Shown here: piece by piece, positions 6,649 to 15,367 of the stretch
How the letters are laid out: each line of letters opens with the position of its first letter
Numbering within the stretch: position 1 is the first letter of the stretch
Assembly: GCA_019115085.1 (NCBI GenBank)
Contig: DXEF01000013.1
Coordinates: 1-40,916, forward strand
Reading direction: 5' to 3'
Source: Candidatus Agathobaculum pullicola
GTDB taxonomy: Bacteria > Bacillota > Clostridia > Oscillospirales > Butyricicoccaceae
DNA: 40,916 nt
The notes under the pieces: model-generated
What the model saw: the letters and a program-made list of their open reading frames with translations, nothing else
Database searches by the model: none
What the model was told of the DNA's origin: nothing
Translations under genes and position numbers: made by a program

Positions 6649-8553
6649 TTGAATACCATTCCCGATTGTGTGTTTCACTCCCGCAGCCTGGCCTGCAAAG
6701 CGCCGTATGGCGCGGTGCCCGCCGGGCAGACGGTTGAGTTTTCCACTTATCCTAAGCGCGAACACGGCACCGAACATATCACCCTATGGGTGGAGGAGGA
6801 CGGTAAGGAGCCGGAGGCCTTCCCGATGCGTTGGTACGGCCTTGCCGGTGCGCGCGATCACTATACAACCAGCTTTACGCCGCCGCATCCGGGCCTGTAT
6901 TGGTACTATTTTACCATGGATACTGCGGACGGCCCACGATACTGCGCACGCGGCTATGCCGGACGGGCGGAGATTATCGATACGCTGGGGGACAAATATC
7001 AGTTGACCGTATATGACCCGAACTATCAGACGCCGCGCTGGTTTGGGCGAGGCATCACCTATAACATCTTCCCCGACCGCTTCTGCCGGGAGAAAATGCC
7101 CGTCCAGCCCGAAGGGGAAGGGGTTGCGCCGCGTGTGCTGCACGAAAACTGGGACGATATTCCGGTTTATCAGCCGAATGAGAACGGTGAAATTCTCAAT
7201 AATGACTTCTTTGGCGGCACGCTGCGCGGGATCATCAGCAAGCTGGACTATCTGGAAAGCCTGCATGTGACCACCATTTATTTCAATCCGATATTTCAGG
7301 CGTATTCCAATCACCGGTATGACACGGGCGATTATAAGCGCATCGACCCACTGTTCGGCAGCGAGGAGGATTTCCGTACGCTGTGTGAGCAGGCCGCGGC
7401 GCGCGGCATGCGCGTGGTGCTGGACGGCGTGTTCAATCATACCGGTTATGACAGCCGCTATTTCAACGCGCGCGGCCGGTATAACAGTGTTGGGGCGCAC
7501 CAATCCAAGGATTCGCCCTATTATCGCTGGTATGATTTTCAGGAATGGCCGGACAAATACGGCTCATGGTGGGGGATCTACACGCTGCCGCAGGTGCGCG
7601 AGATGGACGAAAGCTATCTTGACTATATCATCGAAAGTGAGGACAGCGTCGTGCGTCGCTGGCTACGGCTGGGCGCGTCCGGCTGGCGGCTGGACGTGGC
7701 CGACGAGCTGCCTGATGCGTTTATTCAGAAACTGAACGCCGCAGCCAAGCGGGAAAAGCCGGATGCACTGGTCATCGGTGAGGTTTGGGAGGATGCTTCC
7801 AACAAAATCGCCTATTCCGAGCGTCGCAGGTATTTTCAGGGCGGTGAGCTGGACAGCGTGATGAACTATCCGCTGCGCGACGCGATTTTGTCGTTCTTAA
7901 ACGGCGGCACAGCGGAGCATTTTGCCGAAAGCATAGAATGTATCCGTGAAAATTATCCCCGAGATGTATTTTATAATCTGATGAACATTATCGGAACGCA
8001 TGATACGGCGCGCGCGCTGACGCTTCTGGGCGTGACCGACGAGGAATGGAAGATGGACCGTGACGGGCGCGCGCACTATCAGCTGCCGCCCGACCGGCTG
8101 GCCACCGCGTTGCGCAAGCTGCGTCTGGCGGCGGTCATCCAGTTCACCATACCGGGGTCTCCCACCATTTATTATGGCGACGAGGCGGGCCGACAGGGGT
8201 TTGAGGACCCGTTCAACCGCCGGACGTATCCGTGGGGACAGGAGGACCGGGAGCTGCTCGCGTTTTATCGCCGTCTGTGCACGCTGCGCGCGGACAGCAA
8301 TACGCTGGCGGATGGCGAGCTGCATTTCGTGCGTTGTCACGGCGCGCTGCTGCAATATGAGCGCGTGAGTGACACCTCCCGCCTGATGGTGGTGATCAAC
8401 CGCGGCCATCATCATATTCGCACCTGTGTGCAGGCGGTTTACGCGGTGGATGTGATGACCGGAGAAGGATTTGAGGATGCGGACAGCCATGGCGTGCATA
8501 TTTCGGTGCCGCCCGAGACCGCCTATGTGCTGCGCTGCTTCGGCACGCCGTAG
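6649..8553 (+). CDS. GH13 alpha-amylase family protein (neopullulanase / cyclomaltodextrinase-like)
   Basis: 634 aa from the TTG at 6649, chosen because GGGGGA lies 6 nt upstream; the ATG at 6631 has no ribosome site. A CBM34-like N-terminal domain (about 1-120) is followed by the (beta/alpha)8 domain with all four GH13 regions: DGVFNHTG (I), GWRLDVADE with the nucleophile Asp (II), VIGEVWED with the acid/base Glu (III) and NIIGTHDTAR (IV). A small C-terminal beta domain ends the protein. There is no signal peptide, so it is cytoplasmic and likely hydrolyses imported malto-oligosaccharides, cyclodextrins or pullulan fragments. The Nudix gene follows after 17 nt, so the two are probably co-transcribed. 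Confidence 0.92.
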   Translation: MNTIPDCVFHSRSLACKAPYGAVPAGQTVEFSTYPKREHGTEHITLWVEEDGKEPEAFPMRWYGLAGARDHYTTSFTPPHPGLYWYYFTMDTADGPRYCARGYAGRAEIIDTLGDKYQLTVYDPNYQTPRWFGRGITYNIFPDRFCREKMPVQPEGEGVAPRVLHENWDDIPVYQPNENGEILNNDFFGGTLRGIISKLDYLESLHVTTIYFNPIFQAYSNHRYDTGDYKRIDPLFGSEEDFRTLCEQAAARGMRVVLDGVFNHTGYDSRYFNARGRYNSVGAHQSKDSPYYRWYDFQEWPDKYGSWWGIYTLPQVREMDESYLDYIIESEDSVVRRWLRLGASGWRLDVADELPDAFIQKLNAAAKREKPDALVIGEVWEDASNKIAYSERRRYFQGGELDSVMNYPLRDAILSFLNGGTAEHFAESIECIRENYPRDVFYNLMNIIGTHDTARALTLLGVTDEEWKMDRDGRAHYQLPPDRLATALRKLRLAAVIQFTIPGSPTIYYGDEAGRQGFEDPFNRRTYPWGQEDRELLAFYRRLCTLRADSNTLADGELHFVRCHGALLQYERVSDTSRLMVVINRGHHHIRTCVQAVYAVDVMTGEGFEDADSHGVHISVPPETAYVLRCFGTP

Positions 8554-8570
8554 AAAAGAGGAATAATACA

Positions 8571-9113
8571 ATGGATATGCGGGAAAAACAGCTTTCCCAT
8601 CGATATTTTTTTGAAGGGAAAATCATGAAGGCACGGCTGGACGAGGCGCTGCTCCCCAACGGAAAGACCGCACTGCGCGAGGTGTGTGAGCATGTCGGCG
8701 GCGTGGGCGTGCTGCCGATTGACCGGGATGGCAATGTGATTCTGGTGCGGCAGTTCCGCTATCCGTATGATACGGAGCTGCTGGAAATTCCGGCAGGCAA
8801 GCTGGACCATGGCGAAGGGGAGAGCATCGCAGACTGCGGTGCGCGCGAGCTGAAGGAGGAAACCGGCTGCACGGCGGCGCGTCTGGTGCCGCTCGGGTGT
8901 GTCTACCCGTCGCCCGGTTTTCTGACCGAGGTCGTGCACCTGTTTGCCGCGCTCGACCTGACGGAAGGCGAAATGCAGCCGGATGAGGATGAATTTGTCG
9001 AACTGGTGCGGCTGCCGCTGGCCGAGGTGGAGGCCATGGTCGAGCGCGACGAGATTCGAGACGCCAAAACCGTGGTAGCACTGTACCGTGCCAAACTCAA
9101 GGGGCTGTATTGA
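8571..9113 (+). CDS. Nudix hydrolase (ADP-ribose pyrophosphatase-like)
   Basis: 180 aa, ATG with AGAGGAATAATACA before it. The pattern PAGKLDHGE...RELKEETG (residues about 74-99) is the Nudix box of NudF/ADPRase-type enzymes, which split ADP-ribose to AMP and ribose-5-phosphate. QFRYPYDTELLEIPAGK just before the box is typical of this subgroup. One oddity: if the first Glu of HGEGES is the box Glu, nine residues rather than seven separate it from REL. If the second Glu is used, the usual box Gly is replaced by Leu. It sits between the amylase and walR with short gaps and no terminator visible on either side. Confidence 0.92.
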   Translation: MDMREKQLSHRYFFEGKIMKARLDEALLPNGKTALREVCEHVGGVGVLPIDRDGNVILVRQFRYPYDTELLEIPAGKLDHGEGESIADCGARELKEETGCTAARLVPLGCVYPSPGFLTEVVHLFAALDLTEGEMQPDEDEFVELVRLPLAEVEAMVERDEIRDAKTVVALYRAKLKGLY

Positions 9114-9154
9114 CTGAAAACAGCACCTGTTCCTCGCTTGGGAAGGAGGCAATT

Positions 9155-9847
9155 ATGGAGAAGAAAAAAATTCTGGTCGTTGAGGACGAAAAGGCAATCG
9201 CGGACATTCTGGTATTTAACCTCCAGCGAGAAGGATATGATACGCTGGTCGCCTATGACGGCGCGGACGGTCTGCGGGCCGCACTGGAGCAGACACCCGA
9301 TTTGATTTTACTGGATGTAATGCTGCCCTCGATGGACGGTTTTGAAGTGCTTGGGCATATTCGCGACAAGCAGGATACCCCGATTATCATGCTGACCGCC
9401 CGCGAGGAGGAGACCGACAAAGTGCTCGGCTTGGAGCTGGGCGCAGACGACTACATCACCAAGCCGTTTTCCATGCGCGAGCTGATGGCGCGCGTCAAGG
9501 CGAACATGCGGCGCACGCTGTCCGGAGAGGAGCGGGAAAAGCCTGCCGTGCCGTCGGGCGGCGGACTGCGCATTTCGCGCGATAACGGCATGGTGTACAA
9601 AAATGGGCGGGCGCTCGAGCTGTCCGCGCGCGAATTTGATATTCTGTGCTTTCTGTCCGCCGCGCCCGGCCGCGTGTTTTCGCGCGAGGAGCTGATGGAG
9701 CAGGTCTGGGGCTATGATTATTACGGCGATCTGCGCGCGGTCGACGTGGCGATTCGCCGCCTGCGTGAAAAGGTCGAAGATCAGCCCGCCAGTCCGCGCT
9801 ACATCATGACCAAGCGCGGCATGGGTTATTATTTCAGCGACGAATGA
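9155..9847 (+). CDS. walR: WalR (YycF)-like response regulator
   Basis: 230 aa from the ATG at 9155, with GGAAGGAGG 5 nt upstream. The receiver domain (1-120) has the acidic pair E10/D11, phosphoacceptor D54 (LLDVMLPSMDGFEV) and K103 (ITKPFSMRE). The OmpR/PhoB winged helix occupies ~135-228 (SAREFDILCFL, VDVAIRRLREKVE). WalR regulates cell-wall hydrolase and envelope genes in Firmicutes and is usually essential. The following walK-walH-walI-(murA)-yycJ order identifies it better than sequence alone. I found no promoter between the Nudix gene and walR, so transcription may come from upstream or from within the Nudix gene. Confidence 0.93.
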   Translation: MEKKKILVVEDEKAIADILVFNLQREGYDTLVAYDGADGLRAALEQTPDLILLDVMLPSMDGFEVLGHIRDKQDTPIIMLTAREEETDKVLGLELGADDYITKPFSMRELMARVKANMRRTLSGEEREKPAVPSGGGLRISRDNGMVYKNGRALELSAREFDILCFLSAAPGRVFSREELMEQVWGYDYYGDLRAVDVAIRRLREKVEDQPASPRYIMTKRGMGYYFSDE

Positions 9848-9922
9848 CCAGTGAAGCCGTGTCCTGTGCACGGAATACAGAAAAAACGGCGCGGCTGCGC
9901 TGAGCACGCCGGAGGTGTTTGT

Positions 9923-11701
9923 TTGTTTCGTTCCTTACACATGAAGCTGGTGCTGATTCTGGTGCTGATGATCATATCGGTCATGGCAGTGGTGGGCACG
10001 TTCCTCATCAACAGCGTCAACACGTTTTATCTGGACAGCTTCTATGAGCAGATGCAAAACGTGTTCAACCAGTCGAGCACAATGGATTCCCTCAAGGATG
10101 CGGCGGCCGAGCAGGGCGCGCCCGGCTTGCAGACCGTGATTGAAGCGCGGGAAAGCGCGCTGGGGATCGACGATTATCGCAATTATTATATTTTGGATGC
10201 CGAGGGACGGTATCTGGAAGGCTCCAACCCGAACATTACGCTGACCCGGACAAGCAACATCGTTGCCGCGATGGCCGGTGAGCTTGGCGCGCGCTCGTCC
10301 GTGTCCGACAGCACCATGGATATTGCCGTGCCCATCGATAAGGAAGGGGATGGCGGCGTGGACTATATCGTATACATCACGGACGATAAAAGCGAAATTT
10401 CCGACCTGTCATGGCGCTTTTTCCAGATTGTCATGCAGGCGATGATGTTCGGCCTGCTCGCAGCGATTCTGCTGTCCTTTTTGCTCAGTAAAACCATCAC
10501 CACCCCGATTGAGCGCATCACCGAAGGCGCACGGTCGATCGCGGAGGGAAATTTCGATCAGGATTTGGGCGTGCAGTCATCCGACGAGATTGGCGAGTTG
10601 ACGCGCTCATTCAACTACATGGCGCGGCGGCTCAAAAGCACAGTGGGAGAGGTGCAGGGCGAACGCGACAAGCTGAGCACGCTGTTCCTGCATATGACAG
10701 ACGGTGTCGCCGCCTTTACGACCGAGGGGCGCCTCATCCATATGAACCCGGCAACCGAAAACCTGCTGGGTGTGCGCATGGAGGATCATCTGACCTTCGA
10801 TGAGATGTTTGCCGACCTAGACATGCTGGGCTCGGACGAGACGGCCATGCGCAGCTTTCTGACCAGCGAGATCACACGGCGCGACCGTGTGCTGTCGGTC
10901 ACGCTTGCGCCATACGGCGCGCTTGACGGAGAGGGCGGCGTCATCGCGGTCATCCATGACATCACCGAGCAGCGCCGTCTGGACGATGCGCGGCGCGAAT
11001 TTGTCGCCAACGTGTCGCACGAGCTGCGCACACCGCTGACCAATATCCGCTCCTATACCGAAACGCTGCTGGATGCTGCGGGAGATATTCCGATTGACAC
11101 GGAAAAGCAGTTCTTGGGCGTTATTTCAAGCGAGTCCGAACGCATGGCGCGCATCGTGACCGACCTGTTGACGCTGTCCAAGCTGGATTATGGCCGGATG
11201 GAGCTGCGTATGACGCGCTTTTCGCTGTCTGAACTGCTCCAAAAGGTGGCAAACGCGATGAAATTGACCGTGCAGGACAACGGTCACGAGATGGTTGTAG
11301 ACGCACCGGATACGCTGCCGTCCATTGTGGGCGACCGCGAGCGTATCGAGCAGGTGGTCGTCAATATTCTATCCAACGCGGTCAAGTATACGCCGTCAGG
11401 GGGGCACATCCGTCTGTCGGCCTGCGTGCCGGCGGAAAACCGCGTGCGCATTACGGTACAGGATGACGGCGTGGGCATTCCGGCGGCCGACGTGCCGCGC
11501 CTGTTTGAGCGTTTTTATCGTGTGGATAAGGCGCGCAGCCGCGCGGCCGGCGGCACGGGCCTCGGTCTGGCAATCGCCAAGGAGATTGTCGAGCAGCATG
11601 AGGGCAAGATTGCGCTGGCCAGTGAGTACGGCAAGGGCACGACCGTGACCATCACCCTCCCGACCAACCTGACCCCGAACAGGGAGGAGGGGCCGGTATG
11701 A
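9923..11701 (+). CDS. walK: WalK (YycG)-like sensor histidine kinase
   Basis: 592 aa from the TTG at 9923, supported by GGAGGT 7 nt upstream; an upstream in-frame GTG adds unlikely residues. Order: TM1 (~residues 9-33), extracytoplasmic sensor region, TM2 (~170-195), HAMP (SKTITTPIERITEGARSI), PAS-like domain, HisKA with VSHELRTPL (phospho-acceptor near His366), and HATPase with NILSNAVKYTPSGG, DDGVGIP and GGTGLGLAIAKE. This is the full WalK layout. It autophosphorylates and passes phosphate to WalR. The stop overlaps the next gene's ATG (ATGA), so walK and walH are translationally coupled. Confidence 0.94.
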   Translation: MFRSLHMKLVLILVLMIISVMAVVGTFLINSVNTFYLDSFYEQMQNVFNQSSTMDSLKDAAAEQGAPGLQTVIEARESALGIDDYRNYYILDAEGRYLEGSNPNITLTRTSNIVAAMAGELGARSSVSDSTMDIAVPIDKEGDGGVDYIVYITDDKSEISDLSWRFFQIVMQAMMFGLLAAILLSFLLSKTITTPIERITEGARSIAEGNFDQDLGVQSSDEIGELTRSFNYMARRLKSTVGEVQGERDKLSTLFLHMTDGVAAFTTEGRLIHMNPATENLLGVRMEDHLTFDEMFADLDMLGSDETAMRSFLTSEITRRDRVLSVTLAPYGALDGEGGVIAVIHDITEQRRLDDARREFVANVSHELRTPLTNIRSYTETLLDAAGDIPIDTEKQFLGVISSESERMARIVTDLLTLSKLDYGRMELRMTRFSLSELLQKVANAMKLTVQDNGHEMVVDAPDTLPSIVGDRERIEQVVVNILSNAVKYTPSGGHIRLSACVPAENRVRITVQDDGVGIPAADVPRLFERFYRVDKARSRAAGGTGLGLAIAKEIVEQHEGKIALASEYGKGTTVTITLPTNLTPNREEGPV

Positions 11702-13014
11702 GAGGCGCGCAGCGTTCGGTTAAAAACACGGCGAAAAATGTGTCGCTGATTGTGCTGGTGGTGGTGCTGCTGACGCTGTGCGCCGCCAATTGGATGACTG
11801 GGCTGAATGTGGCGCAGATGCCGGCGGACAGCCTGATGCGGCGTGCGCACGACCATCTGTTTGGCGGCGCGGTGGGCTATGAGCTGCGCTCGTCGGGCGT
11901 AGCCGCAGCAGAACCGGTACAGCTTGCGCTCACGGTGGACGGGCAGCTGTACGGTGTGCAGTATAACGTGACGGATATGGATGCGGCGGTCGCCGCTGTG
12001 CGCGACCTATGGGCGCAGGTGCTGACGGGCGATGAACTGGTTTCTGCCGGAGCGGATGAACTGAACGCAGCGCTGCGCGCGGGCGACTGTGCTGAATTGC
12101 GCTATCACGGCGCGATTCCACTGGGCGCGGTCGCGGGCTGGATGGGCGGCACATGGAAGGACGGCAGCGACATATATGTGGAGACACTGGTCTACGCGGC
12201 GGGTGTGGAGCGCCTGTTTGTGCGCACTTCGGATGGCGCACTGTATGCGGCAGCGGCAAAAGCGGATAAAAACGTGCTGGAAAGCGCGCAGGATGCTTTT
12301 CGCGGCCTGTCCTGTAAGTTTTCGGGCGAGGCGTATGCGGTGTATCCGGAAACGTTGCTGTTTGACAGCGAAGTCCTGTCCTTGCCGCTGCTCAACAACG
12401 AGCCAATCGACCTGTTTTCTACACAGAACGGTACCGGCTTGGAGGCATTGCTGCAAGCGTTCGGATTTACGGCATACGCGGATTTTTATACCGAGCAGAA
12501 CGATCAGGTGCGCGTGTTCGTGGATAATGTCAGCACGCTGCGCGTGAGCGCTGCGGGTTTGCTGCAATATGCTGCTTCCGCGGAAAATACCGCGGTGCGC
12601 GCGTATGAGGAGGGCGAGGTTGGCGGACAGTCCGCGCTTGACGCGCAAATGGACTGCGTCCGGCTGATTCTGGATGCGGCGCTGCGCGTGGGCGAGACCA
12701 ATACACATGCGTCTCTGTATGCGGCTGGGCAGCAAAACGGGCAGACAACACTGGTCTTTTTACAGATGTACGGCGGTGTGCCGGTGCTGGGCGAAAATGA
12801 CTTCGCCACCTTCACGTTTGAGGGCGGCGCGCTGGTTTCCGCGACGGTTCGCCTGCAGCGTTTTGCCTCGCAGGATACAAACCGCATCGTCCTGCCTGCA
12901 AGGCAGGCGGCCGCGGGCGCGATGGGAGAGGCGAGCGGCCTGATGGTCGCGTATCGCGCACAGGGCGACAAAGGTTATGTCCCTGCACGCTTTTATTGGA
13001 AAGGCAACGACTGA
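11698..13014 (+). CDS. YycH-like (WalH) membrane regulator of WalK
   Basis: 438 aa, overlapping the walK stop by ATGA. One N-terminal membrane anchor (about residues 15-35, VSLIVLVVVLLTLCAANW) is followed by a ~400-residue extracytoplasmic region. The sequence itself is weakly recognisable; the call rests on position between walK and a YycI-like gene, topology and length (B. subtilis YycH is of similar size). In Bacillus, YycH and YycI sit in the membrane with WalK and dampen its activity. The C-terminal part (FLQMYGGVPVLGENDFATF) resembles YycI-type domains, in line with the common fold of YycH/YycI. Confidence 0.78.
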   Translation: MRGAQRSVKNTAKNVSLIVLVVVLLTLCAANWMTGLNVAQMPADSLMRRAHDHLFGGAVGYELRSSGVAAAEPVQLALTVDGQLYGVQYNVTDMDAAVAAVRDLWAQVLTGDELVSAGADELNAALRAGDCAELRYHGAIPLGAVAGWMGGTWKDGSDIYVETLVYAAGVERLFVRTSDGALYAAAAKADKNVLESAQDAFRGLSCKFSGEAYAVYPETLLFDSEVLSLPLLNNEPIDLFSTQNGTGLEALLQAFGFTAYADFYTEQNDQVRVFVDNVSTLRVSAAGLLQYAASAENTAVRAYEEGEVGGQSALDAQMDCVRLILDAALRVGETNTHASLYAAGQQNGQTTLVFLQMYGGVPVLGENDFATFTFEGGALVSATVRLQRFASQDTNRIVLPARQAAAGAMGEASGLMVAYRAQGDKGYVPARFYWKGND

Positions 13015-13030
13015 CAGGAGGTGAGGCCGC

Positions 13031-13855
13031 TTGCAATGGGATAAAGTAAAAAATGTGCTGATTGTGATTTTGCTGGTGGTCAATCTGTTTCTTGTCGGCA
13101 ATTTTGGCGCGAAGATATGGCAGAATTATCAAAGAAGCGAAGAATTGGAAACCGATCTGCGCACGCTGACGCAGGAATACGGCAGGCAGCTGGATGACAG
13201 TTTCCGCCTGCCCAAGGATAAGGTGCTGCCCATACTGTCGATTGACCGAAGCCGCGCGGATGAGGAAGCGGTGGCGCAGGCGATGCTGGGCGAGGAACTT
13301 GAGCGTACCGAGCAGGAGGACGGCACAGTGCTGTTCCAAAGCGAGAGCGGCAAGGTTGAGTGGCACGCGGACGGTACGGTGCGGGCGGAATGTTTGACCG
13401 GTGAAGATGTGCCCGACGAGGCATCTGCGGCGCTGCGCCTGACGCGGCGGCTGCTCTCCGACTGGGGCTTGCAGGCGGAGGATGAGTCGCTTTGCGCAGA
13501 TGGCCGGACCGTGACACTGACCGGCACGGTCGCGGGGCAGCCGGTGCATAACCGCCAGTTGACCCTGCGATTCGATGAGAACGGCGGTGTTGCCGTAACC
13601 GGCTTATGGAGCTTTGGTACGCCGTATACCACCGTGCGGGGCAGCGGTGTATCCTGCAATGCGGCGGATGCGCTGCTTGAATTTGCCGCGCGGGCGCAGG
13701 AGGTTGGGAGGATTGACGCAATGACAGCCGGCTATCGTATGGAGATGGACAGCAATCGCCGCCTACAGCTTACGCCAACTTGGAAGATCACGACGGATTC
13801 GGGCGAATATTTGGTGGATTGTGCCAAAAAAACGATTGTAGACCAGGAAAACTGA
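13031..13855 (+). CDS. YycI-like (WalI) membrane regulator of WalK
   Basis: 274 aa from the TTG at 13031, with AGGAGGTG about 8 nt upstream. The start MQWDKVKNVLIVILLVVNLF gives a short cytoplasmic tip and one TM helix, as in YycI. The extracytoplasmic domain ends with LTPTWKITTDSGEYLVDC, a typical YycI ending. Length matches B. subtilis YycI (~280 aa). It is predicted to act with the preceding YycH-like protein to restrain WalK. It closes the first half of the wal operon; murA with its own promoter follows after 150 nt. Confidence 0.82.
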   Translation: MQWDKVKNVLIVILLVVNLFLVGNFGAKIWQNYQRSEELETDLRTLTQEYGRQLDDSFRLPKDKVLPILSIDRSRADEEAVAQAMLGEELERTEQEDGTVLFQSESGKVEWHADGTVRAECLTGEDVPDEASAALRLTRRLLSDWGLQAEDESLCADGRTVTLTGTVAGQPVHNRQLTLRFDENGGVAVTGLWSFGTPYTTVRGSGVSCNAADALLEFAARAQEVGRIDAMTAGYRMEMDSNRRLQLTPTWKITTDSGEYLVDCAKKTIVDQEN

Positions 13856-13880
13856 AAAAAATCTTTCCTTTATCAAAAAT

Positions 13881-13891
13881 TGTGGTACAAT
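13881..13891 (+). promoter_or_regulatory. Extended -10 promoter upstream of murA
   Basis: TACAAT (13886-13891) is preceded by TG at 13883-13884, an extended -10. The region at -35 (CTTTCC or TTTCCT) is poor. It lies in an AT-rich 150-nt gap after the YycI-like gene, about 115 nt before the murA start, so a sizeable leader would be made. Confidence 0.5.
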
Positions 13892-14005
13892 AGATTGGTG
13901 AGAAAATTTGCGGGTGCACGCATGTGTGCGTCCGGTCATAGAATACAGTAGCAAGACAGTTCACGCGGCGGTTACGCGTATTGCAATAGTGAGGAGTAGG
14001 TAGGT

Positions 14006-15301
14006 TTGACCAAATATGTAATCAACGGCGGTAAAACGCTCAATGGAGAGGTCATGATCTCCGGCGCAAAGAACGCGGCGGTTGCAATCGTCCCGGCAGC
14101 GCTGCTGGCGGACGGCCCGGTTCGCATTGAGAATGTGCCCAAGATTATTGATGTGACGCTGCAGCTGGAGATCATGCGCGAATTGGGTACGCAGATCCGG
14201 TTGCTCAACGCAACAACGGTGGAAATCCAGAATACACAGCATCCCAGCCTCAAGCCGCATGAGCTGGAGCGCAAGCTGCGCGCCTCCTACTATTTGCTCG
14301 GTGTGCTACTGGGTAAATACGGCTATGCCGAGGTCGCTATGCCGGGCGGCTGCAATTTTGGCGGCGTGCGTCCGATTGACCAGCATATCAAGGGCTTTGA
14401 AGCGCTGGGCGCCAGAGTCACATTGCCCAAGGGCGGATATATCCGCGCCGAGGCCCCTGAAGAGGGCCTGCACGGCGCACATATCTATTTTGACGTGGTG
14501 TCTGTCGGCGCGACCATGAATATCATGCTCGCGGCAGTACTGGCCAAGGGCCAGACGGTCATGGAAAACTGTGCCAAGGAGCCGCATATCGTCGATTTGG
14601 CGAATTTCCTCAACGCGATGGGCGCAAATGTCAAGGGCGCGGGTACGGACGTCATCAAGATCCGCGGCGTCGAGCGTCTGCACGGCGGCACCTATTCCAT
14701 CATTCCCGACCAGATCGAAGCCGGTACGTTTATGGCGGCGGTCGCGGCCTGCGGCGGTTCGGTGCTGGTGAAGAACGTTATCCCGAAGCACCTCGAGTGC
14801 ATTACGGCAAAGCTCAAGGAGATGAGCGTTGAGGTGACCGAGTTTGACGATGCGGTGCTGGTGCGCCGCGAGGGCAAGCTGACCAAAACCAACATCAAAA
14901 CCATGCCTTATCCGGGCTTTCCGACCGATATGCAGCCGCAGATGACGACCGCGCTGTGCCTTGCGGAAGGCACGAGCATCATCACCGAAGGCGTGTGGGA
15001 TAGCCGTTATCGCTATACCGAGGAGTTGGCGCGCATGGGTGCGAACATCCATGTTGACGGCAAGATTGCGGTGATTGAGGGCGTGGAGGAATTCAAAGGC
15101 GCACCGGTGCGCGCGCATGACCTGCGTGCGGGCGCAGCCATGGTTATCGCAGGCCTTGCGGCCAAGGGCGTGACCGAGGTCGAGCAGGTGCAGAATATCG
15201 AGCGCGGCTATGAGACACTGGTGGAGAAATTCGTGGCACTGGGTGCGGATATGTACCGCTCCGAGATTCCGGATTCCATGGGTGCGGCTGAGCGCGCGTA
15301 A
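14006..15301 (+). CDS. murA: UDP-N-acetylglucosamine 1-carboxyvinyltransferase
   Basis: 431 aa from the TTG at 14006, preceded by GAGGAGTAGG. It transfers enolpyruvate from PEP to UDP-GlcNAc, the first committed step of peptidoglycan synthesis. The opening INGGKTLNGEVMISGAKNAA is diagnostic. The catalytic loop carries Cys116 in PGGCNFGGVRPIDQH, so the fosfomycin-target Cys is present. This loop appears one residue longer than the common GCxxGxRP form. Its place between the YycI-like gene and yycJ is unusual and ties wall synthesis to the WalRK locus. Confidence 0.97.
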   Translation: MTKYVINGGKTLNGEVMISGAKNAAVAIVPAALLADGPVRIENVPKIIDVTLQLEIMRELGTQIRLLNATTVEIQNTQHPSLKPHELERKLRASYYLLGVLLGKYGYAEVAMPGGCNFGGVRPIDQHIKGFEALGARVTLPKGGYIRAEAPEEGLHGAHIYFDVVSVGATMNIMLAAVLAKGQTVMENCAKEPHIVDLANFLNAMGANVKGAGTDVIKIRGVERLHGGTYSIIPDQIEAGTFMAAVAACGGSVLVKNVIPKHLECITAKLKEMSVEVTEFDDAVLVRREGKLTKTNIKTMPYPGFPTDMQPQMTTALCLAEGTSIITEGVWDSRYRYTEELARMGANIHVDGKIAVIEGVEEFKGAPVRAHDLRAGAAMVIAGLAAKGVTEVEQVQNIERGYETLVEKFVALGADMYRSEIPDSMGAAERA

Positions 15302-15314
15302 AAAAGGAACATAT

Positions 15315-15345
15315 ACAGCGGAGGGGGCAACCTCTCCGCTGTTTT
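15315..15345 (+). terminator. Terminator/attenuator between murA and yycJ
   Basis: CAGCGGAG (15316-15323) pairs with CTCCGCTG (15334-15341), followed by TTTT. The T-run is short, so read-through to yycJ-rlmH is likely. Confidence 0.6.
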
Positions 15346-15367
15346 GGAAAGCAAAGGAGTTTCAGCA

